Positions 36,578 through 46,535 of a stretch of DNA of 64,000 bases are shown piece by piece (position 1 is the stretch's first letter; every line of letters starts with the position of its first letter). The position numbers were made by a program, and so were the translations under genes. Origin of the DNA: Thiotrichales bacterium 19S3-11 (GTDB lineage Bacteria; Pseudomonadota; Gammaproteobacteria; Francisellales; Francisellaceae); the NCBI GenBank assembly GCA_021713295.1, contig JAKJJU010000001.1:124001-188000 (forward strand), in the 5' to 3' direction. The notes beneath the pieces were generated by a model, which was given only the letters and a program-made list of their open reading frames with translations, made no database searches and had not been told where the DNA came from.

Positions 36578-37333
36578 CTACACTAATTGAAATTTCATAT
36601 GCTCTGAACTATTACAAAATGCTTCATACTCTCTAGGTACACCGCAAAAAATAACATCTTCACTGTTAATAACATTAAAACGAATATCTTTTCCCTGTTC
36701 TATTGCATAATTATACATTGGTGCAATATAGTACTCACGACCATCAAGCTGATTTAGCGTCAATTTTTTATAATTTTCAAATATATGCATAAAATCAGAA
36801 GCACATCGCCAATAATATAACCCAGTACAGCAATACTCTGATATCTCTTTTTTTTCTGCCGTGAGCACTACTTTATTCGTCTCTGATGTATCTGGCAATA
36901 CATTACTCCAATTCTTACCTGTACCAATAAATGTCTCTAAATAGCCATCAACTTCAGTTAAATCAAACTCCTTGGGATAGTAATATCCCGGACGAAATGT
37001 ATCAATATTAAAAATTAATAATGAATCATCATGCACTTTAGCTAATTTTAACCCAAGATAAACTGTTTCAGCCTGACCTTTTGTTGCCTCTTCTAAAAGA
37101 ATAATCTCATAGTTTGTAATTCCCAATAGTTGGCATTGATGCACTATAAAAGATTTTGTAGATGCAACATCTAAAGCAATAAATAAAAATTTTTCAGTAT
37201 GAAAATATGCCTTAAAACTAATAATAGAATAATAAAATAAACTATAGCCATGCGCTTGTAACATATATTTAGGCTTCACATAGCCAGCATTTTTAAAACG
37301 GCTTGATAATCCAGCCATCGGTATAACAATCAT
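36578..37333 (-). CDS. Sugar-phosphate-type nucleotidyltransferase
   Basis: This 251-residue protein starts MIVIPMAGLSSRFKNAGYVKPK, the nucleotide-binding signature of NTP transferases, and has an NIDTF metal-site segment near 108. It is shorter than RmlA-type enzymes and lacks a beta-helix domain, so it activates a small phosphorylated substrate. It forms a set with the bifunctional gene and HAD gene immediately upstream (spacing 3 bases). Substrate not identifiable. Confidence 0.72.
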   Translation of the reverse strand: MIVIPMAGLSSRFKNAGYVKPKYMLQAHGYSLFYYSIISFKAYFHTEKFLFIALDVASTKSFIVHQCQLLGITNYEIILLEEATKGQAETVYLGLKLAKVHDDSLLIFNIDTFRPGYYYPKEFDLTEVDGYLETFIGTGKNWSNVLPDTSETNKVVLTAEKKEISEYCCTGLYYWRCASDFMHIFENYKKLTLNQLDGREYYIAPMYNYAIEQGKDIRFNVINSEDVIFCGVPREYEAFCNSSEHMKFQLV

Positions 37334-37336
37334 TTC

Positions 37337-38914
37337 TTAACCTAACTTCTCTAATTTTTGATATAATCTAAGTGCATTCGCAATAAATGCTTTTTGTCGA
37401 TCCGGTCGATCATAGTGTAATGGTAACATGGATAAAAAAAGATGTACTGAAATAGCAATAATCTCTTTTTCAGAATACCTACCAAGCAATGTTGATTTAA
37501 ATATTTTTTCCAAAGATACCTGTAGATCATCTTCTAGATAAAAAGAAATGCTCGAAACACAATCATCCTTGTTTGTCGTTAATTTGCATTGATTTGCAAT
37601 AATTAGATCATACATGCCTACTACAGAATGATATAACTTTGCTAGGTCATAGCGTCGATCACCATAAATCGTAAAGTTTCCCACAGGATCTACACCTCTT
37701 GGGTCTACGCATTTAACTGCTTGAACACGACTATCAAATAACAAGTTACTAAAACAAAAATCACCATGAACAATGCAAATATCATCTAGTGTGGCAGGTT
37801 GGATAAATTGAGCGCTTTTATGTGCAATATCTATTAAACTTAACGCGTTATTTTCTTCAACAACTATTTGCTTATTAATATCATATCCAGATTGATGTTG
37901 ATATTGGTTTAAGCGCATTAAAGTCTTCTCCAGATACATAGAGTCAACACAATCTAAATCAATGGTATCTACTGGTTTTTCTTTTGAAAAATCTACTAAT
38001 ACTTTTCTTATTGCACGTAACACACCAAGCCAAAAGCCTTCAGATAGCCTAGCAAAAACCAATAAGTCAGATAAGGGCAACAAGTATAAGTATTCTAAAC
38101 TATAAATAATCTCACCTGTTTTACTAAAGTCTAATAGTTGGGGGGTATGAATTCGCAATTGATCTGGAAGCTGTTCAAACCAATTACCTTCAGCATAGAT
38201 TTTTTTTGCATTCGATGGTGAGGATTTAGTCACTAAACGTGGCGTCATCTTCAAGGCATTGAATGCACGCTCAGTTGTCATTAAACTTCTTGAATGAAAA
38301 AAACTATTAATATGGCCGAAATCCAACCATTGCCCTGTGGATGAAACCGTTACTGAGTAACGTTTAAAGTATACCTCCATCGCTTTTATAAAATTACCTT
38401 GAAGCTCTATTAATAACTTCATAAAATAAAGTGGAGAAGAAAATGAAAAAAAACCTGAAATTACTTCTTCTGATTCTTGTGCCCATACATTTTGAATTTC
38501 ATCACCTCTAAAAGCCGCACGCAAATAAAAACCTTTATTAGGATGCACTGAAATTAAATCCCTACTTTGAAATTGGGCATTAATAAATAGTGTATCACCA
38601 TGCAAAATTTTTAAGGATTTAAACGTTTTACCTGATGCATTCCAACAGTATAAAATTGAATCCCCAAGTGTTAAACCATCAGGCACTCTGATAATTGTTA
38701 CATTTAATTCTTTAAGGTTCTCTAAATCAAATTTATTAATTTCAAATGATTTCGGTAACGATAAAAAAATCTCTTCATCATATTGTCGTTTTAAAAAATC
38801 TATTTGCTTATGATATAACCTTTGGTGGCCTATAAATAGAAAACTAGGAGGTAACAAGCCTACTTCTGTTGCAAATTCACCATCAATATAGGCACCAGAT
38901 GCAATTAAAATCAT
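37337..38914 (-). CDS. Nucleotidyltransferase-like / aminoglycoside-phosphotransferase-like kinase fusion
   Basis: This 525-residue protein appears to combine two domains. Residues 1-230 look like a nucleotidyltransferase fold (SLKILHGDTLF near 100, WLDFGH near 197, but without the classical GxGxR loop). From about 235 it resembles a phosphotransferase of the APH family, with IVHGDFCFSNLLFD near 370 and DPRGVDP near 392 as catalytic and metal loops. Such fusions occur in capsule loci beside a HAD phosphatase, as here. It likely phosphorylates, or phosphorylates and activates, a sugar or alcohol; exact substrate unknown. Its ATG overlaps the HAD stop. Confidence 0.65.
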   Translation of the reverse strand: MILIASGAYIDGEFATEVGLLPPSFLFIGHQRLYHKQIDFLKRQYDEEIFLSLPKSFEINKFDLENLKELNVTIIRVPDGLTLGDSILYCWNASGKTFKSLKILHGDTLFINAQFQSRDLISVHPNKGFYLRAAFRGDEIQNVWAQESEEVISGFFSFSSPLYFMKLLIELQGNFIKAMEVYFKRYSVTVSSTGQWLDFGHINSFFHSRSLMTTERAFNALKMTPRLVTKSSPSNAKKIYAEGNWFEQLPDQLRIHTPQLLDFSKTGEIIYSLEYLYLLPLSDLLVFARLSEGFWLGVLRAIRKVLVDFSKEKPVDTIDLDCVDSMYLEKTLMRLNQYQHQSGYDINKQIVVEENNALSLIDIAHKSAQFIQPATLDDICIVHGDFCFSNLLFDSRVQAVKCVDPRGVDPVGNFTIYGDRRYDLAKLYHSVVGMYDLIIANQCKLTTNKDDCVSSISFYLEDDLQVSLEKIFKSTLLGRYSEKEIIAISVHLFLSMLPLHYDRPDRQKAFIANALRLYQKLEKLG

Positions 38915-39312
38915 TTTATGACAACATCCTCTTTATGATAGTTAGTTTCATTAGCTAAAAGTGATTTGATTTCATCATAGCTTTTATCAATAAATTCTGA
39001 CGGTCTAATTGCTTTATCATCGACATAAAACCCATCAAAGCCACACCATGGCTTACCAACAATCACTTCATCACAAGGTACATCATGTTTATCTAACCAT
39101 TGAATGATTTCAGGCAATGTATGCATATTAATTAAACCAATATTACCTTGATATGTACGCATATTACGACTTGTGAAAATTGTAATTCTAAAGCCCATTT
39201 TTTTATATTGGCGTAACTTTTCCACCACCTCAAGATTAATCGATTTTTCACTATAAGGTTTTTTTGACTCAACCGTCAATGTCCCATCTAAATCAATTAC
39301 CAAGTTTTTCAT
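38911..39312 (-). CDS. HAD-superfamily phosphatase of the polysaccharide locus
   Basis: A 133-residue HAD protein with motif I DLDGTLT near residue 6, motif II TSRN near 48 and a late FYVDDKAIRP, giving the usual Asp nucleophile and metal ligands. Small HAD proteins of this form accompany capsule sugar-activation genes. The ATG at 39312 has AAGGGT at good spacing, so the frame's upstream start (39330) is not used. It is the first gene of the three-gene HAD / fusion kinase / nucleotidyltransferase set. Confidence 0.8.
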   Translation of the reverse strand: MKNLVIDLDGTLTVESKKPYSEKSINLEVVEKLRQYKKMGFRITIFTSRNMRTYQGNIGLINMHTLPEIIQWLDKHDVPCDEVIVGKPWCGFDGFYVDDKAIRPSEFIDKSYDEIKSLLANETNYHKEDVVIK

Positions 39313-39383
39313 TTTTACCCTTAACAACAATAACTTATTAAATACTATATGGTCTAAAAGTTAATTAACCTATACCAGAGTTA

Positions 39384-40574
39384 TTAATTTTCCCATTGAA
39401 CTAAACTGCAATTTTTCATCCTGTACTTATCCAAATTAAACCGAATTAGTAATCCAAGCCATATCCAAAATATCATATAGGTCATCAATGGATATGTTGT
39501 CAATAAAAAAGCAATAGCAATTAAAGCTCGGATAGCGTACAACCTAACAAATAAATAACTCAAGGTTAAACCTAAACACAAAAAGCCTACTAAACCGAAA
39601 GAGTAAATTACAAAAGCAATACCATTTGCTGCAATGGTTTGAAAAGCATTTGTATTGATGCCTAATCCAAGAAAATGATTTGGTGAAAGATAATTAGCTA
39701 GTAAACCGTACCTTTGTTCTTTCGACGGATCAGCATCGATATCGCTGAGTCTATGTAACGTAACTGAATGCTCTATAAAATAACTTAGTTTTCCTGTAAA
39801 ACTGGTATAGAGTAATAATATAAAAATAACACCTAGCATATAAAGTTTTTCTTTATTGGAGGTATATAACATAACCCATAATACAAAGGCTCCCATCCCC
39901 CATAAAGACTGACTTATAACCAAAGTTAAAGCAGCCACCCAACTGATTAATTTTCTAGGTTTAACCAACACGTTATGGCGCAAAATAATCAACATAAACA
40001 CACTAGTACAATAACTATTAGGCTCTTGGTATAAGCCAGCAGGCCTAAAATAATTAAGTGACTCATTATATATTCTTGCTGATATACTCCCAGCATAGTG
40101 TGTAAAATTTAAAACATCACCAAAAAGTTTAAACATCAATAATTGAATTATAAATACAATAGCATTAAATATAATCACTGCATCTAAAAAGTTGGCAAAA
40201 CGTTTCATATTAACTTTTTCTTGCAAGGTGTAGTGAAGAACTATCAATACACCAATAAGAACAGCAAGAGAGGAAAGTATATCACCCGCTACAATAGCAA
40301 TACATGAAAACCACAATACAAACATTAGTGAGACTATCATTAAAAATAGTGAAAATTTATCTGGCGCAATAGTACCTAATTTTAATACCCCTTTTTTTGT
40401 AGTGAAAACTCCAATTAGAAGAATGATAATTCCAGCATAATCAAATACCCGGCCATAACCAGGGTAATAAAATTCATATAAGGTAAATAAGAAAAAAGCT
40501 ATAAAAAATAAAATATTCTTCTTTGTTGTATAAACATCACCCAACGAGCTATGTGCAACTTGATCAAACTTCAT
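39384..40574 (-). CDS. Wzy-like O-antigen polymerase
   Basis: This 396-residue integral membrane protein has about ten predicted hydrophobic helices and a larger polar loop (about residues 260-310, including HRLSDIDADPSKEQRYG). That topology fits Wzy or an O-antigen ligase-like protein. As the only such protein in a locus with Wzx and Wzz, it is best read as Wzy, joining O-units in the periplasm. Sequence conservation in this family is poor, so the call rests on topology and context. Confidence 0.7.
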   Translation of the reverse strand: MKFDQVAHSSLGDVYTTKKNILFFIAFFLFTLYEFYYPGYGRVFDYAGIIILLIGVFTTKKGVLKLGTIAPDKFSLFLMIVSLMFVLWFSCIAIVAGDILSSLAVLIGVLIVLHYTLQEKVNMKRFANFLDAVIIFNAIVFIIQLLMFKLFGDVLNFTHYAGSISARIYNESLNYFRPAGLYQEPNSYCTSVFMLIILRHNVLVKPRKLISWVAALTLVISQSLWGMGAFVLWVMLYTSNKEKLYMLGVIFILLLYTSFTGKLSYFIEHSVTLHRLSDIDADPSKEQRYGLLANYLSPNHFLGLGINTNAFQTIAANGIAFVIYSFGLVGFLCLGLTLSYLFVRLYAIRALIAIAFLLTTYPLMTYMIFWIWLGLLIRFNLDKYRMKNCSLVQWEN

Positions 40575-40691
40575 TTTGTAAGTTCTCTATATATAATCAT
40601 TTGATAAAATTACCTTTTCATATTTCCTATTCTCAATCGCCCCTATCATAGAATTAAACAATTACAATGTCATGTAATTTACAGCCTTTCT

Positions 40692-42683
40692 TTAATTAGA
40701 ATGTGCTTTATTATCAAGTAACTTCAATAACTGAGGTTTAATCTTGGAAATAAAATATAACGACCCTTCTTTAGATAAATGATGCTGATCGCTAAAAATA
40801 GGCAATCCATTAGCGTCAATAGCTTGGCAAATACCATCTGGACATAATATTGACTCAGGGTCAATATATATGACACTAGTATGTTTATTTGCGTATTTTT
40901 TAAGTATTTTATTTACATTTATGCGTTGTTTTAACTCAGTATTTGGGTATTTTAAGTTTTGCTTTAAATATTTTTCACATTGACTACGTGCTAAGGCCGG
41001 CCTTGTTAAGCAAGCAAATGAGCTTAAGACACCCGTGCCAGGAAAATCACCAATAATAATTAACTTTCTATTTCCAATTTGCTTTCTTAGCTTTTCTAAA
41101 GCGCTTGTAAGCACTCGATAATCTGAATAATTATCTGAGTCCAAATTAATACCTAATGCTTTGTTATCAACTAATTTACCAGCCTGAGAAATTTGCACTG
41201 CCCAGTAATCTGACACAATCAATATCGAATCATTGGATTTTTTTAACTCTTTAATTGCTTTATTTAAAGTTTTTTGACAAGTCCTCTCCCAACTAGCGGG
41301 AATAATACGAGTAAAACCAGGCAACGGCAAACAACCTGTACCTGACTCATAAATAGAAACATTATATGCTTTAGCGATCAAATGATATAAACCATATTGC
41401 AACATTTCTGCATGACTATCACCTAGTAGAACAATCTTCGCTACACTATTACCATTATTATACGTCCAACCAGGGTTTGGAAAGCCACCACCACCAAAAT
41501 GAGAGGCATTATAATCTGAGCCTACTGTTGTCGTTTGTATTAACTTTGCACTTCTAGATAATCGCCATAACCAACCATCACTCAAGTATGCACTTAACCC
41601 TAAAAAAGCAACCATAACCGCTACAATTAAATAATATACAAAATATTTAAGTTTTATTTTTAACACGTTAGGGGTTATTTTTCTAAATGGCGTTTCAATA
41701 AAATAAAACATCAAAGTAGCAAGCAGTATACAAATAACTGCAATCGTTAATTTATCAATCAGTGTCAGTGGGCTAGAAAGATAATAAGAGTAAAGTACAA
41801 TAAATGGCCAATGCACTAAATATAGTGAATAGCTAATCAAACCCAGGCCTTTTGATAACGGATTATTAAATAACTTACCTAAATAATTTGCATTACCTGC
41901 ATAAATAACCATAGCAGAACCAATACAAGGTAATAAGGCATAGTAACTTGGGAAAAGTGTATTTTCGTTATATACGATGGCAGAATATAAAATCAAGATA
42001 ATAGCTATAATCAACAATAACTCACGAATCAAATTATTACTTTTAAGTTTGATCACCCAAACCATCAAAGCACCAATACAGAATTCAAAAATTCTAAAAG
42101 GCATTAAATAATAGATAGCGTAAGGATGTGTATTTCCAAAAACAACATTCAATGATAGGCTAATCAATCCAATCAACACGATATAAAGTGGCAACCATTT
42201 TTTTCGCGCTATTAAGCTAATTAAAACTAGTAATAATGGCCATAGGATATAAAACTGCTCTTCTACCCCAAGTGACCATGTATTTAATAATGGCTTAAAC
42301 TGAGCTACTAAAGCAAAATAGCCATTTTCTTGCCAAAAAATAAAGTTTGAAAAAGATAGCGCTGAGGCAGCAACCGTACCTCCTAAATGCTTAAAGTGAT
42401 TGGCTGATAATAACAGCATGCCAAATATAAATGTTAGTATCAAAGTAAATAAAAGCGCTGGTAGTATTCGTTTTGCTCTTCGATAATAAAAATCCAAATA
42501 GTTAAATTTTTTGGTTTCATTAACTTCTAGGATAATAATTCTACTAATTAAAAACCCTGAAATCACAAAAAATATATCAACACCAACAAAGCCACCAGAA
42601 AATGGGTAAATATTTAAATGTAACAAAAGCACTAAACTAATTGCTGTTGCACGTAATCCGTCAATATGCTTGATATAACGCAT
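40692..42683 (-). CDS. Acyltransferase 3 / SGNH fusion (OafA-like O-acetyltransferase)
   Basis: This 663-residue protein has an N-terminal acyltransferase-3 domain of about ten membrane helices (IDGLRA at residues 7-12, GVDIFFVISGF near 34) and, after residue 370, a periplasmic SGNH domain with GDSH near 424 and a late DQHH. Such proteins O-acetylate O-antigen sugars in the periplasm, using a group passed through the membrane. A 117-base gap separates it from the polymerase gene. The target sugar is unknown. Confidence 0.88.
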   Translation of the reverse strand: MRYIKHIDGLRATAISLVLLLHLNIYPFSGGFVGVDIFFVISGFLISRIIILEVNETKKFNYLDFYYRRAKRILPALLFTLILTFIFGMLLLSANHFKHLGGTVAASALSFSNFIFWQENGYFALVAQFKPLLNTWSLGVEEQFYILWPLLLVLISLIARKKWLPLYIVLIGLISLSLNVVFGNTHPYAIYYLMPFRIFEFCIGALMVWVIKLKSNNLIRELLLIIAIILILYSAIVYNENTLFPSYYALLPCIGSAMVIYAGNANYLGKLFNNPLSKGLGLISYSLYLVHWPFIVLYSYYLSSPLTLIDKLTIAVICILLATLMFYFIETPFRKITPNVLKIKLKYFVYYLIVAVMVAFLGLSAYLSDGWLWRLSRSAKLIQTTTVGSDYNASHFGGGGFPNPGWTYNNGNSVAKIVLLGDSHAEMLQYGLYHLIAKAYNVSIYESGTGCLPLPGFTRIIPASWERTCQKTLNKAIKELKKSNDSILIVSDYWAVQISQAGKLVDNKALGINLDSDNYSDYRVLTSALEKLRKQIGNRKLIIIGDFPGTGVLSSFACLTRPALARSQCEKYLKQNLKYPNTELKQRINVNKILKKYANKHTSVIYIDPESILCPDGICQAIDANGLPIFSDQHHLSKEGSLYFISKIKPQLLKLLDNKAHSN

Positions 42684-43484
42684 TTATTTCTTAAATAAAA
42701 TTATTCTTTTAACACCACCAAAAAGCTTAATCACTCTCCGTTGCCTAGAAGCAGGAAATAAATTAATAAACCAATGCTTTAATCTAAGTAAAGTGGATAA
42801 TACTTTCTCTTGAGCCCATGATTGATACAAAAAGGGTCTTTGCAGTTGGACTTCATAGCCTAATCGTGTTAGTTTTTTGTATTCTGCATTAATCCATTTA
42901 CCTCGTTCAACGACATGAATATAGTTAAAAAATGATTTCCATGTTGAATAAAATTGATCAAACTTATCACTTCTTATAGAACCACAGATCTCAAACTGCC
43001 AAGCAGACTCACCATCTTTGAGTAAATCAAAGAATACCTCTTTTTTCCAAACAGTTAAAACAAGCGATGTGCGATACATATCGCCAGCTGATATAACGCC
43101 ATATTGATCATTATATTTTATGGTTGGTTTCGGATTAGGTCTTAGTCTTAAATAATTCACATTTTCTGTCAGATAAAAATCAAATATCGCTTTAAATTTA
43201 GCGCTATCAACCTTGCTTGCTAATAAGATATCTTCAAAGAAAAATAAATAATTACGCTCTGGCACTTGCTCTAATGACCTTCTTACAGAGGAAGACCAAT
43301 CCGTATCATTTCCTGATAAGACCGTAGTTACACGGCTATCTTGATACTTTTTTTCATTTGCAATAAGGTAAATATTGTATGGGCAATCTTGCCAAAAATC
43401 AAAAAAGCAACGAAAAAAAATTGGCCATAAATCAGCATACTTATCACATGAAAACACAACAACAGCCAGCTGTGAGTTTTTCAT
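42684..43484 (-). CDS. Putative glycosyltransferase, poorly characterised
   Basis: This 266-residue protein starts with a hydrophobic first strand (QLAVVVFSCDKYADLW) and has FFFEDILLAS near residue 78, where a GT-A transferase would place its metal motif. No classical DxD is present. The protein is soluble, basic toward its C-terminus and placed directly between rfbF and the acyltransferase gene with one base between genes. GT-A transferase is the most likely assignment. GGAGG ribosome site. Confidence 0.6.
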   Translation of the reverse strand: MKNSQLAVVVFSCDKYADLWPIFFRCFFDFWQDCPYNIYLIANEKKYQDSRVTTVLSGNDTDWSSSVRRSLEQVPERNYLFFFEDILLASKVDSAKFKAIFDFYLTENVNYLRLRPNPKPTIKYNDQYGVISAGDMYRTSLVLTVWKKEVFFDLLKDGESAWQFEICGSIRSDKFDQFYSTWKSFFNYIHVVERGKWINAEYKKLTRLGYEVQLQRPFLYQSWAQEKVLSTLLRLKHWFINLFPASRQRRVIKLFGGVKRIILFKK

Positions 43485-43502
43485 TCAAACCTCCAAAATA
43501 AT

Positions 43503-44279
43503 TTACTCAACCCACAGTTTCCATGGTGCTTTACCTGACTGCCATAGACTTTCCAATAACTGCTTTTCGCGTAGGGTATCCATCGGCTGCCAAAACCCAT
43601 TATGAAAATAACAACTCATTTGATTAGAAGTTGCTAACCCCTGCATAGGTTCATGCTCCCAAATCGTTTCATCACTTTCAATATAATCAATTACTTCAGG
43701 CGATAAAATAAAAAAGCCACCATTAATCCAAGAACCATCTCCTTTAGGTTTTTCTTTAAAATTTAAAACCTGATTACCTGAATAATCCAATGCACCAAAG
43801 CGTCCTGCTGGTTGCACGGCAGTAACAGTAGATAAGCGTTTTTCTTTTTTATGTAACTCAATTAATGCTTTTAGATCAATATTTGCCACACCATCACCAT
43901 AAGTAAAACAAAAGCACTCTTCATCCTTAAGATACTCTTTAACGCGTTTCAGACGCCCTCCAGTCATACTGTATTTACCTGTATCTACCAAAGTTACTTG
44001 CCATGGTTCTGCATTTTTCCTATGGACTTGCATTTCATTACTTTGCATACAAAAAGTAACATCGGACATATGCAAAAAATAATTGGCAAAATATTCCTTA
44101 ATCACATAACCCTTATAACCAAGGCAAATAATAAAATCATTAATACCATAATGTGAATATATTTTCATGATATGCCATAGAATTGGCATACCACCAATTT
44201 GAACCATTGGCTTTGGTTTTAATGTCGTCTCTTCACTGAGCCTTGTCCCAAGCCCTCCAGCTAATATAACTGCCTTCAA
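43503..44279 (-). CDS. rfbF: Glucose-1-phosphate cytidylyltransferase
   Basis: This 258-residue enzyme makes CDP-glucose. The nucleotide loop [11 protein letters not shown] near residue 8 and the [18 protein letters not shown] segment are characteristic of the RfbF (DdhA) group, as is the late DTLREK region. The start codon is TTG, with AAGGTG about 7 bases upstream. It is the first enzyme of the CDP-dideoxyhexose route whose later genes lie between 53037 and 57618, on the other side of the GDP-sugar genes. Confidence 0.93.
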   Translation of the reverse strand: MKAVILAGGLGTRLSEETTLKPKPMVQIGGMPILWHIMKIYSHYGINDFIICLGYKGYVIKEYFANYFLHMSDVTFCMQSNEMQVHRKNAEPWQVTLVDTGKYSMTGGRLKRVKEYLKDEECFCFTYGDGVANIDLKALIELHKKEKRLSTVTAVQPAGRFGALDYSGNQVLNFKEKPKGDGSWINGGFFILSPEVIDYIESDETIWEHEPMQGLATSNQMSCYFHNGFWQPMDTLREKQLLESLWQSGKAPWKLWVE

Positions 44280-44310
44280 CGTTAATCACCTTAGTTAAGA
44301 TTTCAAAATA

Positions 44311-45312
44311 CTACAACTTTTCAAAGTCACCATTATAATAATTTTCATCATCGATAAGCAATGTGTTTTTAGCCGTAATTGCTTCCTTAAAAAGCACGAA
44401 TTCCATCTTAAAAAACTTAAATATACGATGCTTTTCACTAAGCAAACCACGCAAAAAACTAGGGTAAATAGGCGTCACCATTAAAAATAGTCGATCTTTA
44501 AATGAAAACTTAACTAACTCTCTTACTACATACTTACAACCGCCATATAACCATATAAAATTCTTAGTAAAATCTTTACTTGTATTGCCAGAATATACTC
44601 GATAGCCTATCGTAGAAATACTTGTTTCTAAATAAGACTCATAATTCTGCAACACTTTTTCACAAAGATATAAATCAAAATAATGACCACTTCTACCTAA
44701 TTGTTCACAAAGCATTTGGCAAGCTTCAGATTGAAAAACTTTTTGCCAAATATCTGTATGCGCTACTAATGCAGATAAACTAATAAAATCATATAACCAC
44801 ATTTTTTTAAGATAGTTTAATCGTTCAGAAACATTTCTTACTTTGGCATCTGTTAGGACTTCTTTAGTAGAAACTATCTTAGAAACTGTTCGATCAACAG
44901 TTATTTGCTGACATCTAACAGGAAAATTATTATCTTTATTTTCTAACAAAGCCAAAATTTTTTCCATTGAGCCTTCTATGACTAAATCATCAGACATTAA
45001 AAACATAAAGTATTGGCCACTGGCATATTCAACGCACTTCTGCCAATTTTTACCCATGCCAATATTTTTTTCATTTTGAAAAACTTTTATTTTGTGATGA
45101 TTCAAAGTTTTTAAATACTCCCAAGTACCATCATCACTTGCATTATCAACAATCACAATCTCAATATTATAACTTAACAATTGCTCTATTGATTCAAGAC
45201 AAAACTTAAGCTCATCTTTGCGGTTATAAACTGGAATACCAACTGATAATAATGGTGTTTGATTGTGATTAGTAATTTTATCAACTATCGTCTCTGAGTA
45301 ACTTAAACTCAT
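44311..45312 (-). CDS. Glycosyltransferase family 2 (GT-A)
   Basis: A GT2 transferase of 333 residues. LLSVGIPVYNRKDELKFCLESI opens the GT-A domain and FMLMSDDLV near residue 90 is the metal motif. The C-terminal 150 residues are extra, basic and helix-rich. The start chosen (ATG 45312) has GGGA upstream; an earlier GTG at 45324 overlaps that ribosome site. It adds a sugar to the O-unit. It lies between the ColD-like and rfbF genes. Confidence 0.85.
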   Translation of the reverse strand: MSLSYSETIVDKITNHNQTPLLSVGIPVYNRKDELKFCLESIEQLLSYNIEIVIVDNASDDGTWEYLKTLNHHKIKVFQNEKNIGMGKNWQKCVEYASGQYFMFLMSDDLVIEGSMEKILALLENKDNNFPVRCQQITVDRTVSKIVSTKEVLTDAKVRNVSERLNYLKKMWLYDFISLSALVAHTDIWQKVFQSEACQMLCEQLGRSGHYFDLYLCEKVLQNYESYLETSISTIGYRVYSGNTSKDFTKNFIWLYGGCKYVVRELVKFSFKDRLFLMVTPIYPSFLRGLLSEKHRIFKFFKMEFVLFKEAITAKNTLLIDDENYYNGDFEKL

Positions 45313-45350
45313 CATTAATCCCACTTACTACTTAAATTTTTTGCTGAATT

Positions 45351-46535
45351 TCAACTGATTAAGTTAGTTAAAACATTGTATAAATAATTAATCTCTTCCT
45401 TTAAATTTAACTGGTGATTTCCAACAAAAAAACCATTTTCATGTATATAATCTGCATTTTTCAATTGACCATGAATTTCATAATCAAAATACTTCATCAC
45501 TTCATTTTTTGTAAAATTCCCTGCAACAATAGGTCGTGAATCTATCTTATGCCTAGTCAATGCGTTGATAACGGTTTTACGTTGAAGTTTAGACCCTGGC
45601 TTAATAATTAGCGAAAAACCAAACCAGGAACTAACACCAATTTCTCTTTGCATAATAAAATGATCATGATTATTAAATAACATCTGAAAGTGTTTGGCAT
45701 TTTCACGACGTTGATGCAAAAAAGTCGGTAATTTTTTTAGTTGCTCAACTCCAATTGCACCACTTAGCTCAACTGGACGTGCATTATAACCAGGTAATAC
45801 AAATCGAAATGACTCCATAAAATGATCGTCTGATTTATTTGCAACATAGTTTTCTTTTGGTAAATTACGTGTCCAACCATGTGCTCTTAAAGATAATAAA
45901 ACATGATATAACTCTTCATTATTTGTAACAATAAAGCCACCTTCCATCGTTGCCATATGATGTGAAAAAAATGTTGAGTAAGTGCCCATCAAACCAAAAG
46001 TACCAGCCTGCTTATTCTGATAGGTTGCCCCCATGGATTCACAATTATCTTCAACAATGACAATATTTCGATCTGAGATAATTTGTTGAATTCTCTGAAA
46101 TTCATTTGGATTACCTAATAAATTAACTACCATAATCATTTTTGTTTGATCTGAGACAGCACTTTCTAATGCCTCTAAATCATAGTTTAACGTCTCTAAA
46201 TCAATATCAACGAATTTCAATTTTAGGCCATATTGATGCAACGGATAATAAGTAGTTGACCACGACACTGCCGGCACAATTACTTCATCACCTTTTTTAA
46301 GTTTAGGCATCTTGGTATAAAAAAGCGCAGCAGTTGCTAATAAATTTGCTGCAGAGCCTGAACTAACCATCACCGCATATTGACTACCTACAAAACGACT
46401 AAAATCAGATTCAAACTGACTAACGGCTTCTCCCATTGTATATCTGTCTTGAGCAATAACCCGTTGTATTGCTTGAAGTTCTTCTTCACCCCAAGTTGAG
46501 CTAGCCAGTGGATAACTTAATGCTGTGTCATACAT
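45351..46535 (-). CDS. colD: GDP-4-keto-6-deoxy-D-mannose 3-dehydratase, ColD-like
   Basis: This 394-residue PLP enzyme of the DegT/AHBA fold lacks the usual PLP lysine: at that position it has His192 in FFSHHMATMEGG, the distinguishing mark of ColD and RfbH dehydratases. Segments such as LRAHGWTRNLPKEN, FVLPGYNARP and the ending NGFFVGNHQ fit Escherichia coli ColD closely. No Fe-S cysteine cluster is present, as expected for ColD. It removes the 3-hydroxyl in GDP-L-colitose synthesis. It overlaps the ColC-like gene by 19 bases. Confidence 0.85.
   Translation of the reverse strand: MYDTALSYPLASSTWGEEELQAIQRVIAQDRYTMGEAVSQFESDFSRFVGSQYAVMVSSGSAANLLATAALFYTKMPKLKKGDEVIVPAVSWSTTYYPLHQYGLKLKFVDIDLETLNYDLEALESAVSDQTKMIMVVNLLGNPNEFQRIQQIISDRNIVIVEDNCESMGATYQNKQAGTFGLMGTYSTFFSHHMATMEGGFIVTNNEELYHVLLSLRAHGWTRNLPKENYVANKSDDHFMESFRFVLPGYNARPVELSGAIGVEQLKKLPTFLHQRRENAKHFQMLFNNHDHFIMQREIGVSSWFGFSLIIKPGSKLQRKTVINALTRHKIDSRPIVAGNFTKNEVMKYFDYEIHGQLKNADYIHENGFFVGNHQLNLKEEINYLYNVLTNLIS

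Noticed and set aside
40660-40679. Hairpin AATTACA-loop-TGTAATT between the acyltransferase and polymerase genes
   Set aside because: It is a 7-bp AT-rich stem without a U-tract and could be chance; too weak to call a terminator or operator.
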